Shown in pieces: positions 1 to 8,335 of a stretch of DNA of 64,000 nucleotides. Positions within the stretch are counted from its first letter, which is position 1; every line of letters starts with the position of its first letter. The stretch comes from RGIG3528 sp045598045 (GTDB lineage: Bacteria > Bacillota > Clostridia > Lachnospirales > Lachnospiraceae), in the NCBI GenBank assembly GCA_045598045.1, contig JAZLLG010000044.1, forward strand, positions 1 to 64,000, written 5' to 3'. Under the pieces are notes generated by a model. It made no database searches and was not told the DNA's origin. It worked only from the letters and a program-made list of their open reading frames with translations. Position numbers and translations under genes: made by a program.

Positions 1-50
1 CCAAATGTTTATTTCAGTATATCATGATTTCAGCAGAAACTATTTCCGCT

Positions 51-743
51 TTACATCTTTTTGATTATGTTGCAAACAAGCCCAATGTAATTCTCTATAG
101 CCTTACTTTCGAACTCCTGATACTCATTTGTCGCCTCGCCGTCTGCATTGTCGGAAATGGCACGAATAACAAGAAACGGGATACGATTTATAAATGCCGT
201 GTGTGCAATAGCGCCACCTTCCATTTCGCAGCACGCAGCGTCAAAATTACGTGCAAGCTCTTCTTTTGCAAGACGTCCGCAAATAAACTGATCGCCTGTG
301 GCAATACGGCCCTCAACAAGATTTACACCTTGCGGAAGCGACTTACCGCTTTCGCGGGCAATCTTCAGAAGATTCTCATCCGCAGGAAAAGAAGCCGGCA
401 TACCGGGAATCACTCCCTTTTTAAATCCGGGGAGGTTCAAAGAGAAATCATGCTCGACCGCATCGGTGCTGATTACAATATCGCCGATGGAAATACCGCT
501 CTTAAGGCATCCGCCGACACCGGTATTGACGATATGCGACACGCCGAAAATGTCAATAAGCACCTGAGCGCATACAGCAGCATTGACCTTTCCGATACCG
601 CACTTTACAACAACGACATCCTTATCAAAAAGGGTTCCGGAGTAAAAATGCATTCCCGCACAGTCTTTCACCTTCGGTGCCGTCATAAGTGATTTCAATT
701 TGGAAACCTCAGTTTCAAGAGCGCCTATAACACCAATTTTCAT
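51..743 (-). CDS. mtnN: 5'-methylthioadenosine/S-adenosylhomocysteine nucleosidase
   Basis: Predicted cytoplasmic enzyme of 230 aa that hydrolyses MTA and SAH to adenine plus methylthioribose or S-ribosylhomocysteine, in methionine salvage and SAM by-product removal. The protein begins MKIGVIGALETEV, has the family's glycine-rich stretch (NTGVGGCLKSG), the CCEMEGGA substrate-binding segment and the late SDNADGEA motif with the catalytic Asp. Length is normal for the family. The start is placed at 743 because GGAGG lies just upstream; an ATG four codons earlier overlaps that ribosome binding site and would have none of its own. The gene is monocistronic as far as visible and is preceded by about 330 nt of non-coding, hairpin-rich leader with its own promoter. 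Confidence 0.95.
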   Translation of the reverse strand: MKIGVIGALETEVSKLKSLMTAPKVKDCAGMHFYSGTLFDKDVVVVKCGIGKVNAAVCAQVLIDIFGVSHIVNTGVGGCLKSGISIGDIVISTDAVEHDFSLNLPGFKKGVIPGMPASFPADENLLKIARESGKSLPQGVNLVEGRIATGDQFICGRLAKEELARNFDAACCEMEGGAIAHTAFINRIPFLVIRAISDNADGEATNEYQEFESKAIENYIGLVCNIIKKM

Positions 744-759
744 AAAGACCTCCATTATT

Positions 760-1076
760 TGAACTTTGCCGCATCTGTGTAAACGTTTATAAAAGCCTGA
801 CCACCTGCAAAAGATGACTTCTCCATTTTGTCTGCATAACGCTCAAACAACAAAACGTTTATGTGCTCCGGTATCTATATGATGGACGTGATCCTGATTC
901 CCATCAAAATATCTTCCGTATTTTTTGAATCACATTCAAAACTCACAACCGTTTCGCTTGTTGTCCCTTAAATGCAAGCTGCTTCGCAACCGCTCGTCAC
1001 CGAGATTGCGACAGGCATCGCGCAAAGCTTTCCCCCACCTAAGGTAATGGGGTATCCGGCTGATTTTAATATATCG
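760..1076 (-). promoter_or_regulatory. Putative structured 5' leader RNA of mtnN
   Basis: A 429-base stretch without a gene separates mtnN from the divergent PTS gene. On the minus strand it holds several hairpins close together: CCCC/GGGG around 1038-1057, GCGA-N6-TCGC around 1010-1023, CTCG-GTGA-CGAG (a GNRA tetraloop) inside a CGCAA/TTGCG helix around 984-1010, ACAAC/GTTGT around 948-967, and TTTTGAAT-gtg-ATTCAAAA at 923-941. Most of this lies just after a plausible minus-strand promoter. It matches no riboswitch class I know by eye (SAM-I, SAH, TPP, cobalamin and others were considered). A cis-regulatory leader or a small RNA are both possible; function is unknown. Confidence 0.4.
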
Positions 1077-1082
1077 TCTTCA

Positions 1083-1110
1083 AGTGTATCACATCATATT
1101 GACAAAACAA
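1083..1110 (-). promoter_or_regulatory. Promoter candidate for the mtnN leader
   Basis: On the minus strand TTGTTT is followed after 16 nt by TACACT, which would start RNA near 1076, at the beginning of the structured leader. It overlaps the divergent promoter of the PTS-like gene, so the two may compete. Confidence 0.4.
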
Positions 1111-1127
1111 AGAAAAAGATGTATCTT
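1099..1127 (+). promoter_or_regulatory. Promoter of the PTS EIIC-like gene
   Basis: TTGACA (1099-1104), a 17-nt spacer and TATCTT (1122-1127) form a good sigma-A promoter. An inverted repeat, TTAAAAC-N6-GTTTTAA at 1130-1149, lies across the predicted start site and is a candidate repressor operator. Confidence 0.65.
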
Positions 1128-1184
1128 TCTTAAAACTTTACAGTTTTAAAGCGACAAAGTATAACCACGTTTTTAGGAGACATT

Positions 1185-2276
1185 ATGAAAACAGTCAAGA
1201 AGGTTCTTAATTACATCTTTATTGATGGGTTAAGCGGCATGGCGCTTGGTCTTTTCGCAACACTCATCATCGGTACGATTATTAAGCAGGCCGGCTCCTA
1301 CATTCCCGGTGTAATCGGTGAATATCTCGTTATTTTCGGAAGTATTGCACAATCTCTCACCGGCGCAGGCATAGGCGTTGGTGTTGCATGCAAGTTTAAA
1401 GATTCCGGACTTGTAATATTCTCAGCAGCCACCTGTGGTATGATTGGTGCATTCGCAGCAAAAATCCTCGGAGGCACTGTAGTTGCAGGCACGGTTATCA
1501 CACTTGCCGGCCCCGGCGAACCCCTCGGCGCATACATAGCAGCGCTTACCGGAATCACCGTAGGGCGCCTTGTTGCAGGTAAAACAAAGCTTGATATACT
1601 TATCACTCCTGCCGTTACCATCATTTCGGGCTCCATAGTCGGAATCATTCTCGGACCACCCATTTCAGCATTTATGACATGGCTCGGAAGCGTTGTAAAC
1701 TGGAGCACCGAACAACAACCTATCCTTATGGGCATCCTCGTTTCCGTCATTATGGGTATGGTTCTCACACTTCCCATCAGTTCAGCTGCACTCGGGCTCA
1801 TCCTCGCGCTTGACGGTCCCGCAGCCGGCGCCGCTACAATCGGCTGTTGCTGCAACATGATTGGTTTTGCGGTTGCAAGCTACAAAGAAAACGGAATCGG
1901 CGGATTCTTTGCACAGGGCCTTGGTACATCAATGCTTCAAGTCCCGAACATTATGAAAAAGCCGGTCATCTGGCTTCCTGCGATTATTTCATCCGCAATT
2001 CTTGGTCCCATCGGCATTACGCTCTTTAATATGACCAATAACGCCACAGGTTCCGGAATGGGCACAAGCGGCCTCGTAGGTCAGCTTATGACCTATCAGG
2101 TTATGTCAGCTACAGAAGCCGGATGGATTGTCATTTTGAAAATGCTTTTACTTCACTTTGTTCTTCCCGGTCTTCTTGCATGGGGCATTTCGGAATTTAT
2201 GAGAGCAAAGAGTTGGATTAAGAAAAACGATATGCTTCTCGATATCGTTGCAAAGACCGACAAGAAGAAAAAATAA
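1185..2276 (+). CDS. PTS EIIC-like (PTS_EIIC_2 family) membrane protein
   Basis: Hydrophobic 363-aa protein with about eight to ten membrane segments rich in Gly and Ala, ending in a basic tail (DKKKK). The sequence resembles the PTS_EIIC_2 family, proteins annotated as PTS sugar transporter subunit IIC. No EIIA, EIIB or HPr gene is next to it, so it is an orphan: it may use soluble partners encoded elsewhere, or may be a transporter that has lost phosphotransfer. Substrate unknown. The start has an AGGAG site seven bases upstream. It has its own promoter, a palindrome over the start site and a rho-independent terminator, so it is a single-gene transcript divergent from mtnN. Confidence 0.75.
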   Translation: MKTVKKVLNYIFIDGLSGMALGLFATLIIGTIIKQAGSYIPGVIGEYLVIFGSIAQSLTGAGIGVGVACKFKDSGLVIFSAATCGMIGAFAAKILGGTVVAGTVITLAGPGEPLGAYIAALTGITVGRLVAGKTKLDILITPAVTIISGSIVGIILGPPISAFMTWLGSVVNWSTEQQPILMGILVSVIMGMVLTLPISSAALGLILALDGPAAGAATIGCCCNMIGFAVASYKENGIGGFFAQGLGTSMLQVPNIMKKPVIWLPAIISSAILGPIGITLFNMTNNATGSGMGTSGLVGQLMTYQVMSATEAGWIVILKMLLLHFVLPGLLAWGISEFMRAKSWIKKNDMLLDIVAKTDKKKK

Positions 2277-2301
2277 TTACTGCAAATATACAATACTTTG
2301 C

Positions 2302-2333
2302 AAGCCCTCGAATTGTTTCGGGGGCTTCTTTTT
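2302..2333 (+). terminator. Rho-independent terminator of the PTS EIIC-like gene
   Basis: Stem of AAGCCC-CGAA paired with TTCG-GGGCTT, followed by a T-rich run, 25 bases after the stop codon. Confidence 0.85.
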
Positions 2334-2336
2334 CAA

Positions 2337-2365
2337 TTGACGAAACCCCCGTGAAATGCTAACAT
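2337..2365 (+). promoter_or_regulatory. Promoter of the flavodoxin-SCP2 gene
   Basis: TTGACG (2337-2342), 17-nt spacer, TAACAT (2360-2365). It directly follows the preceding terminator and lies 27 bases before the start codon. Confidence 0.7.
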
Positions 2366-2391
2366 AAGTTCATCCAAAGTGAGGTTTACAT

Positions 2392-3390
2392 ATGAAGATT
2401 AACATTTACTACGGCGGACGCGGGCTCATCGAAGATTCCACGCTTTACGTCCTTTCCAAAATACAGGAAGTCCTTGAAGATCTTAGCGTTAACGTCACAC
2501 GCTACAATCTTTACGAATCAAAAAAAGAAATTGCGACCCTCTCCGGCACATTAAAAGATGCCGACGGCGTCATTCTTGCCGCACATGTCGAGTGGTTCGG
2601 CATAGGAGGTTATCTCCAGCAATTCCTTGATTCCTGCTGGCTGTATGCCGACAAGAGCAAGCTTTCCGACATATACATGATGCCTGTTGTCATTTCAAAC
2701 ACCTATGGTGAACGCGAAGCTGAAAACACACTCGTTCGCGCCTGGGAGCTTCTTGGCGGTCGCATTTGCCCCGGCATTACATCCTTCGTAAACAGCCAGA
2801 CTGATTTCGAAACAAATCCCGGGTTTGCCAAAATCATCGAAAGTGTCACAGAAGACCTGTACCGAACCGTCAATCGTAAGCCTGTACGTTTTCCTTCCAG
2901 CACAGCGCAGCTCCTTTCCGGTGCCGTAGAGCAGGCTTCCACCATGAAACTTACTCCCGAAGAGGGTGAACGTCTTTCCAAGTACGTTTCCGATGACACC
3001 TTTGTAAAGAAACAGAAGGAAGACATCGAAGAGCTTTCCGAAATTTTCCAGTCAATGATGGGAAACAGTGACTCCGGTCAGGAGTTCATAAAGAACTTCA
3101 AAGAGAATTTCATTCCTCCAACGGACAATACAAAAGTCGTATTTGAGCTGAAGATGACCGACATTAACAAATCACTTATTGTTGATGTTTCCAAGGAACG
3201 GCTCAAGGTGTTCTACGGCGAAGCGGATGCTCCCGATATTGTTGCCACAACCACACGTGAAACCGTCAACAAGATTTGCAACGGACGTCAAACCTTCCAA
3301 GGAGCGTTCATGCTCGGCGACCTTTCAACAAAAGGAGATTTAAAAGTCATCAGACTCTTTGATACATTCTTCAGATTTAATAAACTGTAA
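2392..3390 (+). CDS. Flavodoxin-like / SCP2-domain fusion protein
   Basis: Protein of 332 aa in two parts. Residues 1 to about 170 look like a flavodoxin or NAD(P)H-dependent FMN reductase fold: a beta-strand start (MKINIYYGG), alternating strands and helices, and a segment resembling flavin-binding loops (HVEWFGIGGYLQQF). Residues about 235-332 resemble SCP2 sterol-carrier domains (KVVFELKMTD, then RLKVFYGEADAPDIVATT and a TKGDLK end). The middle is helical. I infer a flavoprotein carrying a hydrophobic-ligand pocket; the reaction and ligand are unknown. A GTGAGGT ribosome site precedes the ATG. It is monocistronic between its own promoter and a strong terminator. Confidence 0.65.
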   Translation: MKINIYYGGRGLIEDSTLYVLSKIQEVLEDLSVNVTRYNLYESKKEIATLSGTLKDADGVILAAHVEWFGIGGYLQQFLDSCWLYADKSKLSDIYMMPVVISNTYGEREAENTLVRAWELLGGRICPGITSFVNSQTDFETNPGFAKIIESVTEDLYRTVNRKPVRFPSSTAQLLSGAVEQASTMKLTPEEGERLSKYVSDDTFVKKQKEDIEELSEIFQSMMGNSDSGQEFIKNFKENFIPPTDNTKVVFELKMTDINKSLIVDVSKERLKVFYGEADAPDIVATTTRETVNKICNGRQTFQGAFMLGDLSTKGDLKVIRLFDTFFRFNKL

Positions 3391-3391
3391 T

Positions 3392-3434
3392 AAAAAGTGA
3401 TTACCTGGCAGCATTGCCCGGTAATCACTTTTTT
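3392..3434. terminator. Bidirectional-looking terminator
   Basis: AAAAGTGATTACC paired with GGTAATCACTTTT, a T run on the plus side and an A run on the other. It ends the plus-strand flavodoxin-SCP2 gene and could stop readthrough from nifJ on the minus strand. Confidence 0.85.
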
Positions 3435-3477
3435 GATGAGCGAGTAAACTGTCACCTACTCACTTGCAAACTGCAAA

Positions 3478-3506
3478 CAGGCCCCTACGCAAAGCGTAAG
3501 GGCCTG
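3478..3506 (-). terminator. Terminator of the pyruvate:ferredoxin oxidoreductase gene
   Basis: On the minus strand CAGGCCC..ACGC pairs with GCGT..GGGCCTG, nine bases after the stop codon. The T run is short (TTT), so the neighbouring 3392-3434 hairpin may be the efficient stop. Confidence 0.65.
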
Positions 3507-3514
3507 AAATTATA

Positions 3515-6500
3515 TTACTTATAAAGTTCAACGAGCTTGAGGAGATGCTGGTATCTGTCGCCTGCAGCAACCTCAGACTTAGCGAAGAGATCGGAAGCAC
3601 GATCCGGGAATGCCTTGATGAGGGATGTGTAACGAGCCTCATTGTTGAGGAATTCCTGATATGTGCCATCACCTTCCTTGGATGTGAGGGTGAAAGGATT
3701 CTTGCCTTCTGCCTTAAGTGAAGGATTGAAGGAGAAGAGGTTCCAATAACCGGCCTTAACAGCCTTCTTCATTTCATCCTGGCAGTGGTTCATGCCGCCC
3801 TTAGCGATTCCGTGAAGTTCGCAAGGAGCGTAGCCGATGATGAGTGAAGGTCCGTTGTAAGCTTCTGCAGCTGCGATAGCTTCAACAGCCTGCTTCGGGT
3901 TAGCGCCGAGAGCGATCTGAGCAACATATACGTAGCCATAGCTCATAGCGATTTCTGCAAGGCTCTTCTTCTTGATTTCCTTACCTGCTGCAGCGAACTG
4001 ACAAACTTCACCGATGTTGGAAGCCTTAGAAGCCTGGCCACCTGTATTTGAGTACATTTCTGTATCGAATACCATAACGTTTACGTTCTCGCCGGAAGCA
4101 AGTACATGGTCAAGTCCGCCGAAACCGATATCATATGCCCAACCATCACCACCGAAGATCCAGATGGACTTCTTAGCGAGGTACTGCTTCTTGGAGAGGA
4201 TTTCCTGAACGCAACCGCAATCACAGTTAGGAGCAAATGCTTCGAGCTCTGCAATAAGAGCCTTAGCGTCCTTTGTATTGCTTCTTGTGTCATCCTTTGT
4301 TGCAAGGAATGCAGCGATAGCATCCTTTAAGGAAGCAGGAGCCTTGTCGCCTGCCTGAATCTTTTCAAGCTTAGCAATAAGCTGGTCACGAAGAACCTTC
4401 TGACCAAGGTACATACCAAAGCCGTGCTCAGCGTTATCCTCGAAGAGGGAGTTAGACCAAGCAGGACCCTGGAGGGAATCCTTGTTAACTGTGTAAGGTG
4501 ATGTAGCAGCAGGACCGCCCCAGATGGATGAACAACCTGTAGCATTTGAAATGTACATGTTCTCACCGAAGAGCTGAGTGATGAGTCTTGCATAGCTTGT
4601 CTCTGCACAGCCTGCGCATGAGCCTGAGAACTCAAGAAGCGGCTGGTTGTACTGAGAACCGATAGGAGATACGTCTGTGAATACAGGCTTAATTTCCTTC
4701 TTACCAACGTTTGCAACGAGGTAATCGAATACGGGCTGCTCATTTGCCTGTGATTCCTGAGGAACCATCTTAAGAGCTTCACCGGCCTTAGGACATACAG
4801 TTACACACTCACCACAACCCATACAATCAAGAGGAGATACCGTCATTGTGTACTTCATTGTTGTGTCAACAGCGTGCTTGGAGTCTGCAAGCTTGATGGA
4901 AGCAGGAGCTGCCTTAACTTCAGCCTCAGAGAGGATGAACGGACGAATTGTAGCATGTGAGCAGACAAATGCACAGGAGTTACACTGAGCACAAGCTTCA
5001 GCGTTCCACTCAGGAACCATAACTGCTGTACCACGCTTCTCGTATGCAGATGCACCTGTCTCGAACTGACCGTCAGCGATATCCTTGAATGCGGAAACAG
5101 GAAGACTGTCGCCATCCATAAGTCCGATAGGATCAAGGAGTTCGTTAACCATCTTAACTGTAGCAGGACGACCTGTACGAACAACCTTCTTAGGCTCGTC
5201 AACAGCGTTTGCCCAGTCTGCAGGAACTTCTACTTTATGTGTAGCGTCTACACCGGCATCAATAGCCTTGTAGTTCATTTCTACAACTGCATCACCCTTC
5301 TTACCGTAGGACTTCTTGGCAGCTGCCTTCATGTAGTCTACTGCTTCTGCAATAGGCATAACGTTTGCAAGCTTAAAGAATGCGGACTGAAGGATAGTAT
5401 TTGTACGCTTACCCATACCGATTTCGATAGCCTTATCGATAGCGTTGATGGTGTAAAGCTGGATGTTGTTCTTTGCGATGTACTGCTTAGCTTCAGCATT
5501 GAGATGCTCAGCGAGCTCTGCGTCTGACCACTGGCAGTTGATCATGAATACTCCGCCCGGCTTAACGTCCTGAACCATCTTGTAACCCTTGATAACGTAT
5601 GAAGGGTTGTGGCAGGCAACGAAGTCAGCCTGGTTGATGTAGTAAGGAGCACGGATGGGCTTGTCACCGAAACGAAGGTGAGAAATTGTGATACCACCTG
5701 TCTTCTTGGAGTCGTACTGGAAGTAAGCCTGGATGTACTTGTCTGTATGGTCACCGATGATCTTTGTGGAGTTCTTGTTGGCACCAACAGTACCATCACC
5801 GCCGAGACCCCAGAACTTACACTCAACTGTGCCGGGTGTAGCTGTGATAGGTGCGGGCTTAACCTCAGGAAGAGAGAGGTTTGTAACATCGTCTACGATA
5901 CCAACTGTGAAACGTGCCTTAGGTGCATCCTTCTCGAGCTCTTTGAAGATTGCGAATACGGATGAAGGCGGTGTGTCCTTGGAACCGAGACCATAACGAC
6001 CACCTGTGAGAACGATGTCATTGAGACCTGCCTCACGAAGAGTAGCTGCAACATCGAGGTAAAGAGGATCGCCAAGTGCGCCGGGCTCTTTTGTTCTGTC
6101 GAGAACAGCGAGCTTCTTACATGTCTTGGGAAGAGCCTTTACGAAAGCATCTGCAACCCAAGGTCTGTAAAGACGAACCTTGATGAGGCCGACCTTCTCA
6201 CCCTTAGCTGTGAGATAATCGATAACTTCCTCTGCTACGTCACAGAAGGAACCCATACAAACGATAACACGATCTGCATCTGCAGCGCCGTAGTAGTTGA
6301 AAAGTGAATAGTTTGTACCAAGCTTTTCGTTAATCTTGCCCATGTACTTCTCAACAACAGCAGGAAGTGCGTTGTAGAGAGAGTTGCAAGCCTCACGATG
6401 CTGGAAGAAAACGTCTCCGTCTTCATGAGAACCGCGCATAGCGGGATGCTCAGGGTTAAGTGCGTGCTCACGGAATGCCTTAACAGCGTCCATATTGCAC

Positions 6501-7081
6501 ATTTCTTTGAGATCTGCGTAATCCCACTTTTCAATCTTCTGGATTTCGTGAGATGTACGGAAACCATCGAAGAAGTTAAGGAAAGGAACCTTACCCTCGA
6601 TAGCTGAAAGATGAGCTACAGGTGAAAGATCCATAACTTCCTGAGGATTGGACTCAGCAAGCATAGCGAAACCTGTCTGACGGCATGCATAAACGTCAGA
6701 ATGATCGCCGAAGATGTTGAGGGACTGTGTAGCAACCGTACGTGCGGATACGTCGAATACGCAAGGAAGCTGCTCAGCAGCGATCTTATACATGTTAGGG
6801 ATCATAAGAAGAAGACCCTGAGATGCTGTGAAAGTTGTTGTGATGGCGCCGACTGCGAGGGAACCATGAACGGTACCTGCTGCACCTGCTTCAGACTGCA
6901 TTTCGCAAACCTTAACCTGGTTTCCGAAGATGTTTTCCTGACCCTGTGCTGACCACTGGTCAACATAATCTGCCATCGGGCTGGAAGGAGTAATAGGGTA
7001 AATGGCAGCAACATCAGTAAACGCATAGGCTACATGAGCCGCAGCTGTATTGCCGTCCATTGACTGTTTTGCTCTGGACAT
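3515..7081 (-). CDS. nifJ: Pyruvate:ferredoxin (flavodoxin) oxidoreductase
   Basis: Single-chain enzyme of 1188 aa that oxidatively decarboxylates pyruvate to acetyl-CoA and CO2 and reduces ferredoxin: the central step of anaerobic fermentation. All expected parts are present in order: the N-terminal pyruvate-binding/transketolase-like half (YPITPSSPMADY), two [4Fe-4S] motifs (CAQCNSCAFVC and CMGCGECVTVC), a further cysteine in CAGCAETSYARL, and the TPP/Mg-binding segment (GDGWAYDIGFGGLDH with YSNTGGQ). Full family length. Start chosen at the ATG after AGGAGGATACAAT. A strong promoter lies 70-98 bases upstream, and codon choice is highly regular, in line with an abundant protein. It is transcribed alone, just after the polysaccharide operon. 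Confidence 0.98.
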   Translation of the reverse strand: MSRAKQSMDGNTAAAHVAYAFTDVAAIYPITPSSPMADYVDQWSAQGQENIFGNQVKVCEMQSEAGAAGTVHGSLAVGAITTTFTASQGLLLMIPNMYKIAAEQLPCVFDVSARTVATQSLNIFGDHSDVYACRQTGFAMLAESNPQEVMDLSPVAHLSAIEGKVPFLNFFDGFRTSHEIQKIEKWDYADLKEMCNMDAVKAFREHALNPEHPAMRGSHEDGDVFFQHREACNSLYNALPAVVEKYMGKINEKLGTNYSLFNYYGAADADRVIVCMGSFCDVAEEVIDYLTAKGEKVGLIKVRLYRPWVADAFVKALPKTCKKLAVLDRTKEPGALGDPLYLDVAATLREAGLNDIVLTGGRYGLGSKDTPPSSVFAIFKELEKDAPKARFTVGIVDDVTNLSLPEVKPAPITATPGTVECKFWGLGGDGTVGANKNSTKIIGDHTDKYIQAYFQYDSKKTGGITISHLRFGDKPIRAPYYINQADFVACHNPSYVIKGYKMVQDVKPGGVFMINCQWSDAELAEHLNAEAKQYIAKNNIQLYTINAIDKAIEIGMGKRTNTILQSAFFKLANVMPIAEAVDYMKAAAKKSYGKKGDAVVEMNYKAIDAGVDATHKVEVPADWANAVDEPKKVVRTGRPATVKMVNELLDPIGLMDGDSLPVSAFKDIADGQFETGASAYEKRGTAVMVPEWNAEACAQCNSCAFVCSHATIRPFILSEAEVKAAPASIKLADSKHAVDTTMKYTMTVSPLDCMGCGECVTVCPKAGEALKMVPQESQANEQPVFDYLVANVGKKEIKPVFTDVSPIGSQYNQPLLEFSGSCAGCAETSYARLITQLFGENMYISNATGCSSIWGGPAATSPYTVNKDSLQGPAWSNSLFEDNAEHGFGMYLGQKVLRDQLIAKLEKIQAGDKAPASLKDAIAAFLATKDDTRSNTKDAKALIAELEAFAPNCDCGCVQEILSKKQYLAKKSIWIFGGDGWAYDIGFGGLDHVLASGENVNVMVFDTEMYSNTGGQASKASNIGEVCQFAAAGKEIKKKSLAEIAMSYGYVYVAQIALGANPKQAVEAIAAAEAYNGPSLIIGYAPCELHGIAKGGMNHCQDEMKKAVKAGYWNLFSFNPSLKAEGKNPFTLTSKEGDGTYQEFLNNEARYTSLIKAFPDRASDLFAKSEVAAGDRYQHLLKLVELYK

Positions 7082-7150
7082 ATTGTATCCTCCTGAATAT
7101 TTTTTGAGTCATGGCATACCAAAAAGGCCACAATGACCCATTTGGGCAAA

Positions 7151-7179
7151 ATTTTAACATTCTTTTGATGTTTTGTAAA
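7151..7179 (-). promoter_or_regulatory. Promoter of nifJ
   Basis: Minus strand: TTTACA (7179-7174), 17-nt spacer, TAAAAT (7156-7151), predicted start near 7144. The same -35/-10 pair with the same spacing is found upstream of asnA. Confidence 0.75.
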
Positions 7180-7218
7180 GAGCAACATGCATCGTACCAA
7201 TGAAAAGAACGCACAAAA

Positions 7219-8193
7219 CTATGGGATAAGTTCCCCTTTATATACCGGCTTTATCTCTTCTTTCCAAATCCACTTTTCACCATCGTGATAGCCTAACTCA
7301 ATATGAGTAATCGGGTAATCTGTAGGGATATCACGAACCATAACCCTATATTTCCCACAATTCATAGTATTCGTAATTTCATATTTTTCGAAAGAGTCAC
7401 TTAGATTACTCCAATACCATCCACGTTCCAAACGATTTTGCGGAAGCTTCGAAAGCTGTGTCGTATCAAACTGATATTCCATGCAAGTTGCTCCATTCCC
7501 GTCAAAAACGGCATTTTCATCTGCAATCCAATACATTTTCCCGTCATGCTGAACAACATAAATCCCAACGTCGGGTTTCGCAACAAGTATAGTTCCTTCT
7601 TTTACCAATTCATTTAAGTCTGTCTCCGAAACATTCAACTTACCAAGCATGCGTGGATCAACACGATACACTTTTCCATTAAGCAAATAGACATTTGACG
7701 CTACGGCTTTGTTCTTTCTGTCGTCTGTTTTAAAGAACACACGATACACAATATCGTTACGTATACTTTCCGCATTAAAATAGGCTATATAGCCACAATC
7801 CGAATAATCATATTCACAGTTATAATACAAATTGATATCTTCTCTTTTATTTTTTTTAATCAAGGACGGAATTCCCTTTATCCTTCTGCCATCGTCATCT
7901 CCGTTAAGCTCAGATACATCGACCAATACAAGACTGCACGCATAATTTTCTGATGTGTCGACAGTTTTTCCACGTACCTCCTCAGCCAAAAAAAACCAAC
8001 CTTCTAACTGAATTATCTCGTTGATCTTGTCTGATGTCTCCACATCGTATACATATTTATTGCTGTCAGACGCATATAAAACATATTGAGATTTCACGTT
8101 ATACATGTGTTTGTTAAGCAAAACATAGGCAATGATTACTGCGCACGTTCCAAAAATGCAAAAGAATATTTTCTCCGTTCGATTTTTCAGCAT
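7219..8193 (-). CDS. Membrane-anchored exported protein of the polysaccharide cluster, unknown function
   Basis: Protein of 324 aa with a short basic N-terminus, one membrane segment at about residues 9-28, then an outside domain rich in beta-strand and aromatic residues. Two parts are visible: residues about 55-180, starting with IIQLEGWFFLAEE, and residues about 205-324, containing DGKMYWIADENAVF and RGWYWSNLSDSFEKYEI. The latter pattern is one I associate with unnamed proteins encoded in Firmicutes capsule clusters; I cannot name the family. It is the last gene of the 16-kb polysaccharide operon, after the nucleotidyltransferase-kinase fusion, so a role in modifying, anchoring or binding the glycan outside the membrane is inferred. 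Ribosome site GAAAGGAG precedes the ATG. Confidence 0.6.
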   Translation of the reverse strand: MLKNRTEKIFFCIFGTCAVIIAYVLLNKHMYNVKSQYVLYASDSNKYVYDVETSDKINEIIQLEGWFFLAEEVRGKTVDTSENYACSLVLVDVSELNGDDDGRRIKGIPSLIKKNKREDINLYYNCEYDYSDCGYIAYFNAESIRNDIVYRVFFKTDDRKNKAVASNVYLLNGKVYRVDPRMLGKLNVSETDLNELVKEGTILVAKPDVGIYVVQHDGKMYWIADENAVFDGNGATCMEYQFDTTQLSKLPQNRLERGWYWSNLSDSFEKYEITNTMNCGKYRVMVRDIPTDYPITHIELGYHDGEKWIWKEEIKPVYKGELIP

Positions 8194-8335
8194 TTTTCCA
8201 TGCTCCTTTCAAATCCAAGCACTGTTTCCTACTTTTTTCTTTTACGTTTTCATCAATATACAGATAAATCTGATATGTCGGAATAAAATCCCTGCTGCAA
8301 TCCATTCACCATTTTCGGTATACCCGCCGCCAAAA

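Noticed and set aside
24..692. Long open frame on the plus strand opposite mtnN
   Set aside because: It is the antisense shadow of a well-recognised gene, has no ribosome site and resembles no protein family.
690..1080. In-frame minus-strand stretch upstream of mtnN that could be a broken gene
   Set aside because: It needs two stop codons to be ignored, matches no family I know, and the region has stronger RNA-like structure; kept only as an alternative explanation for the leader.
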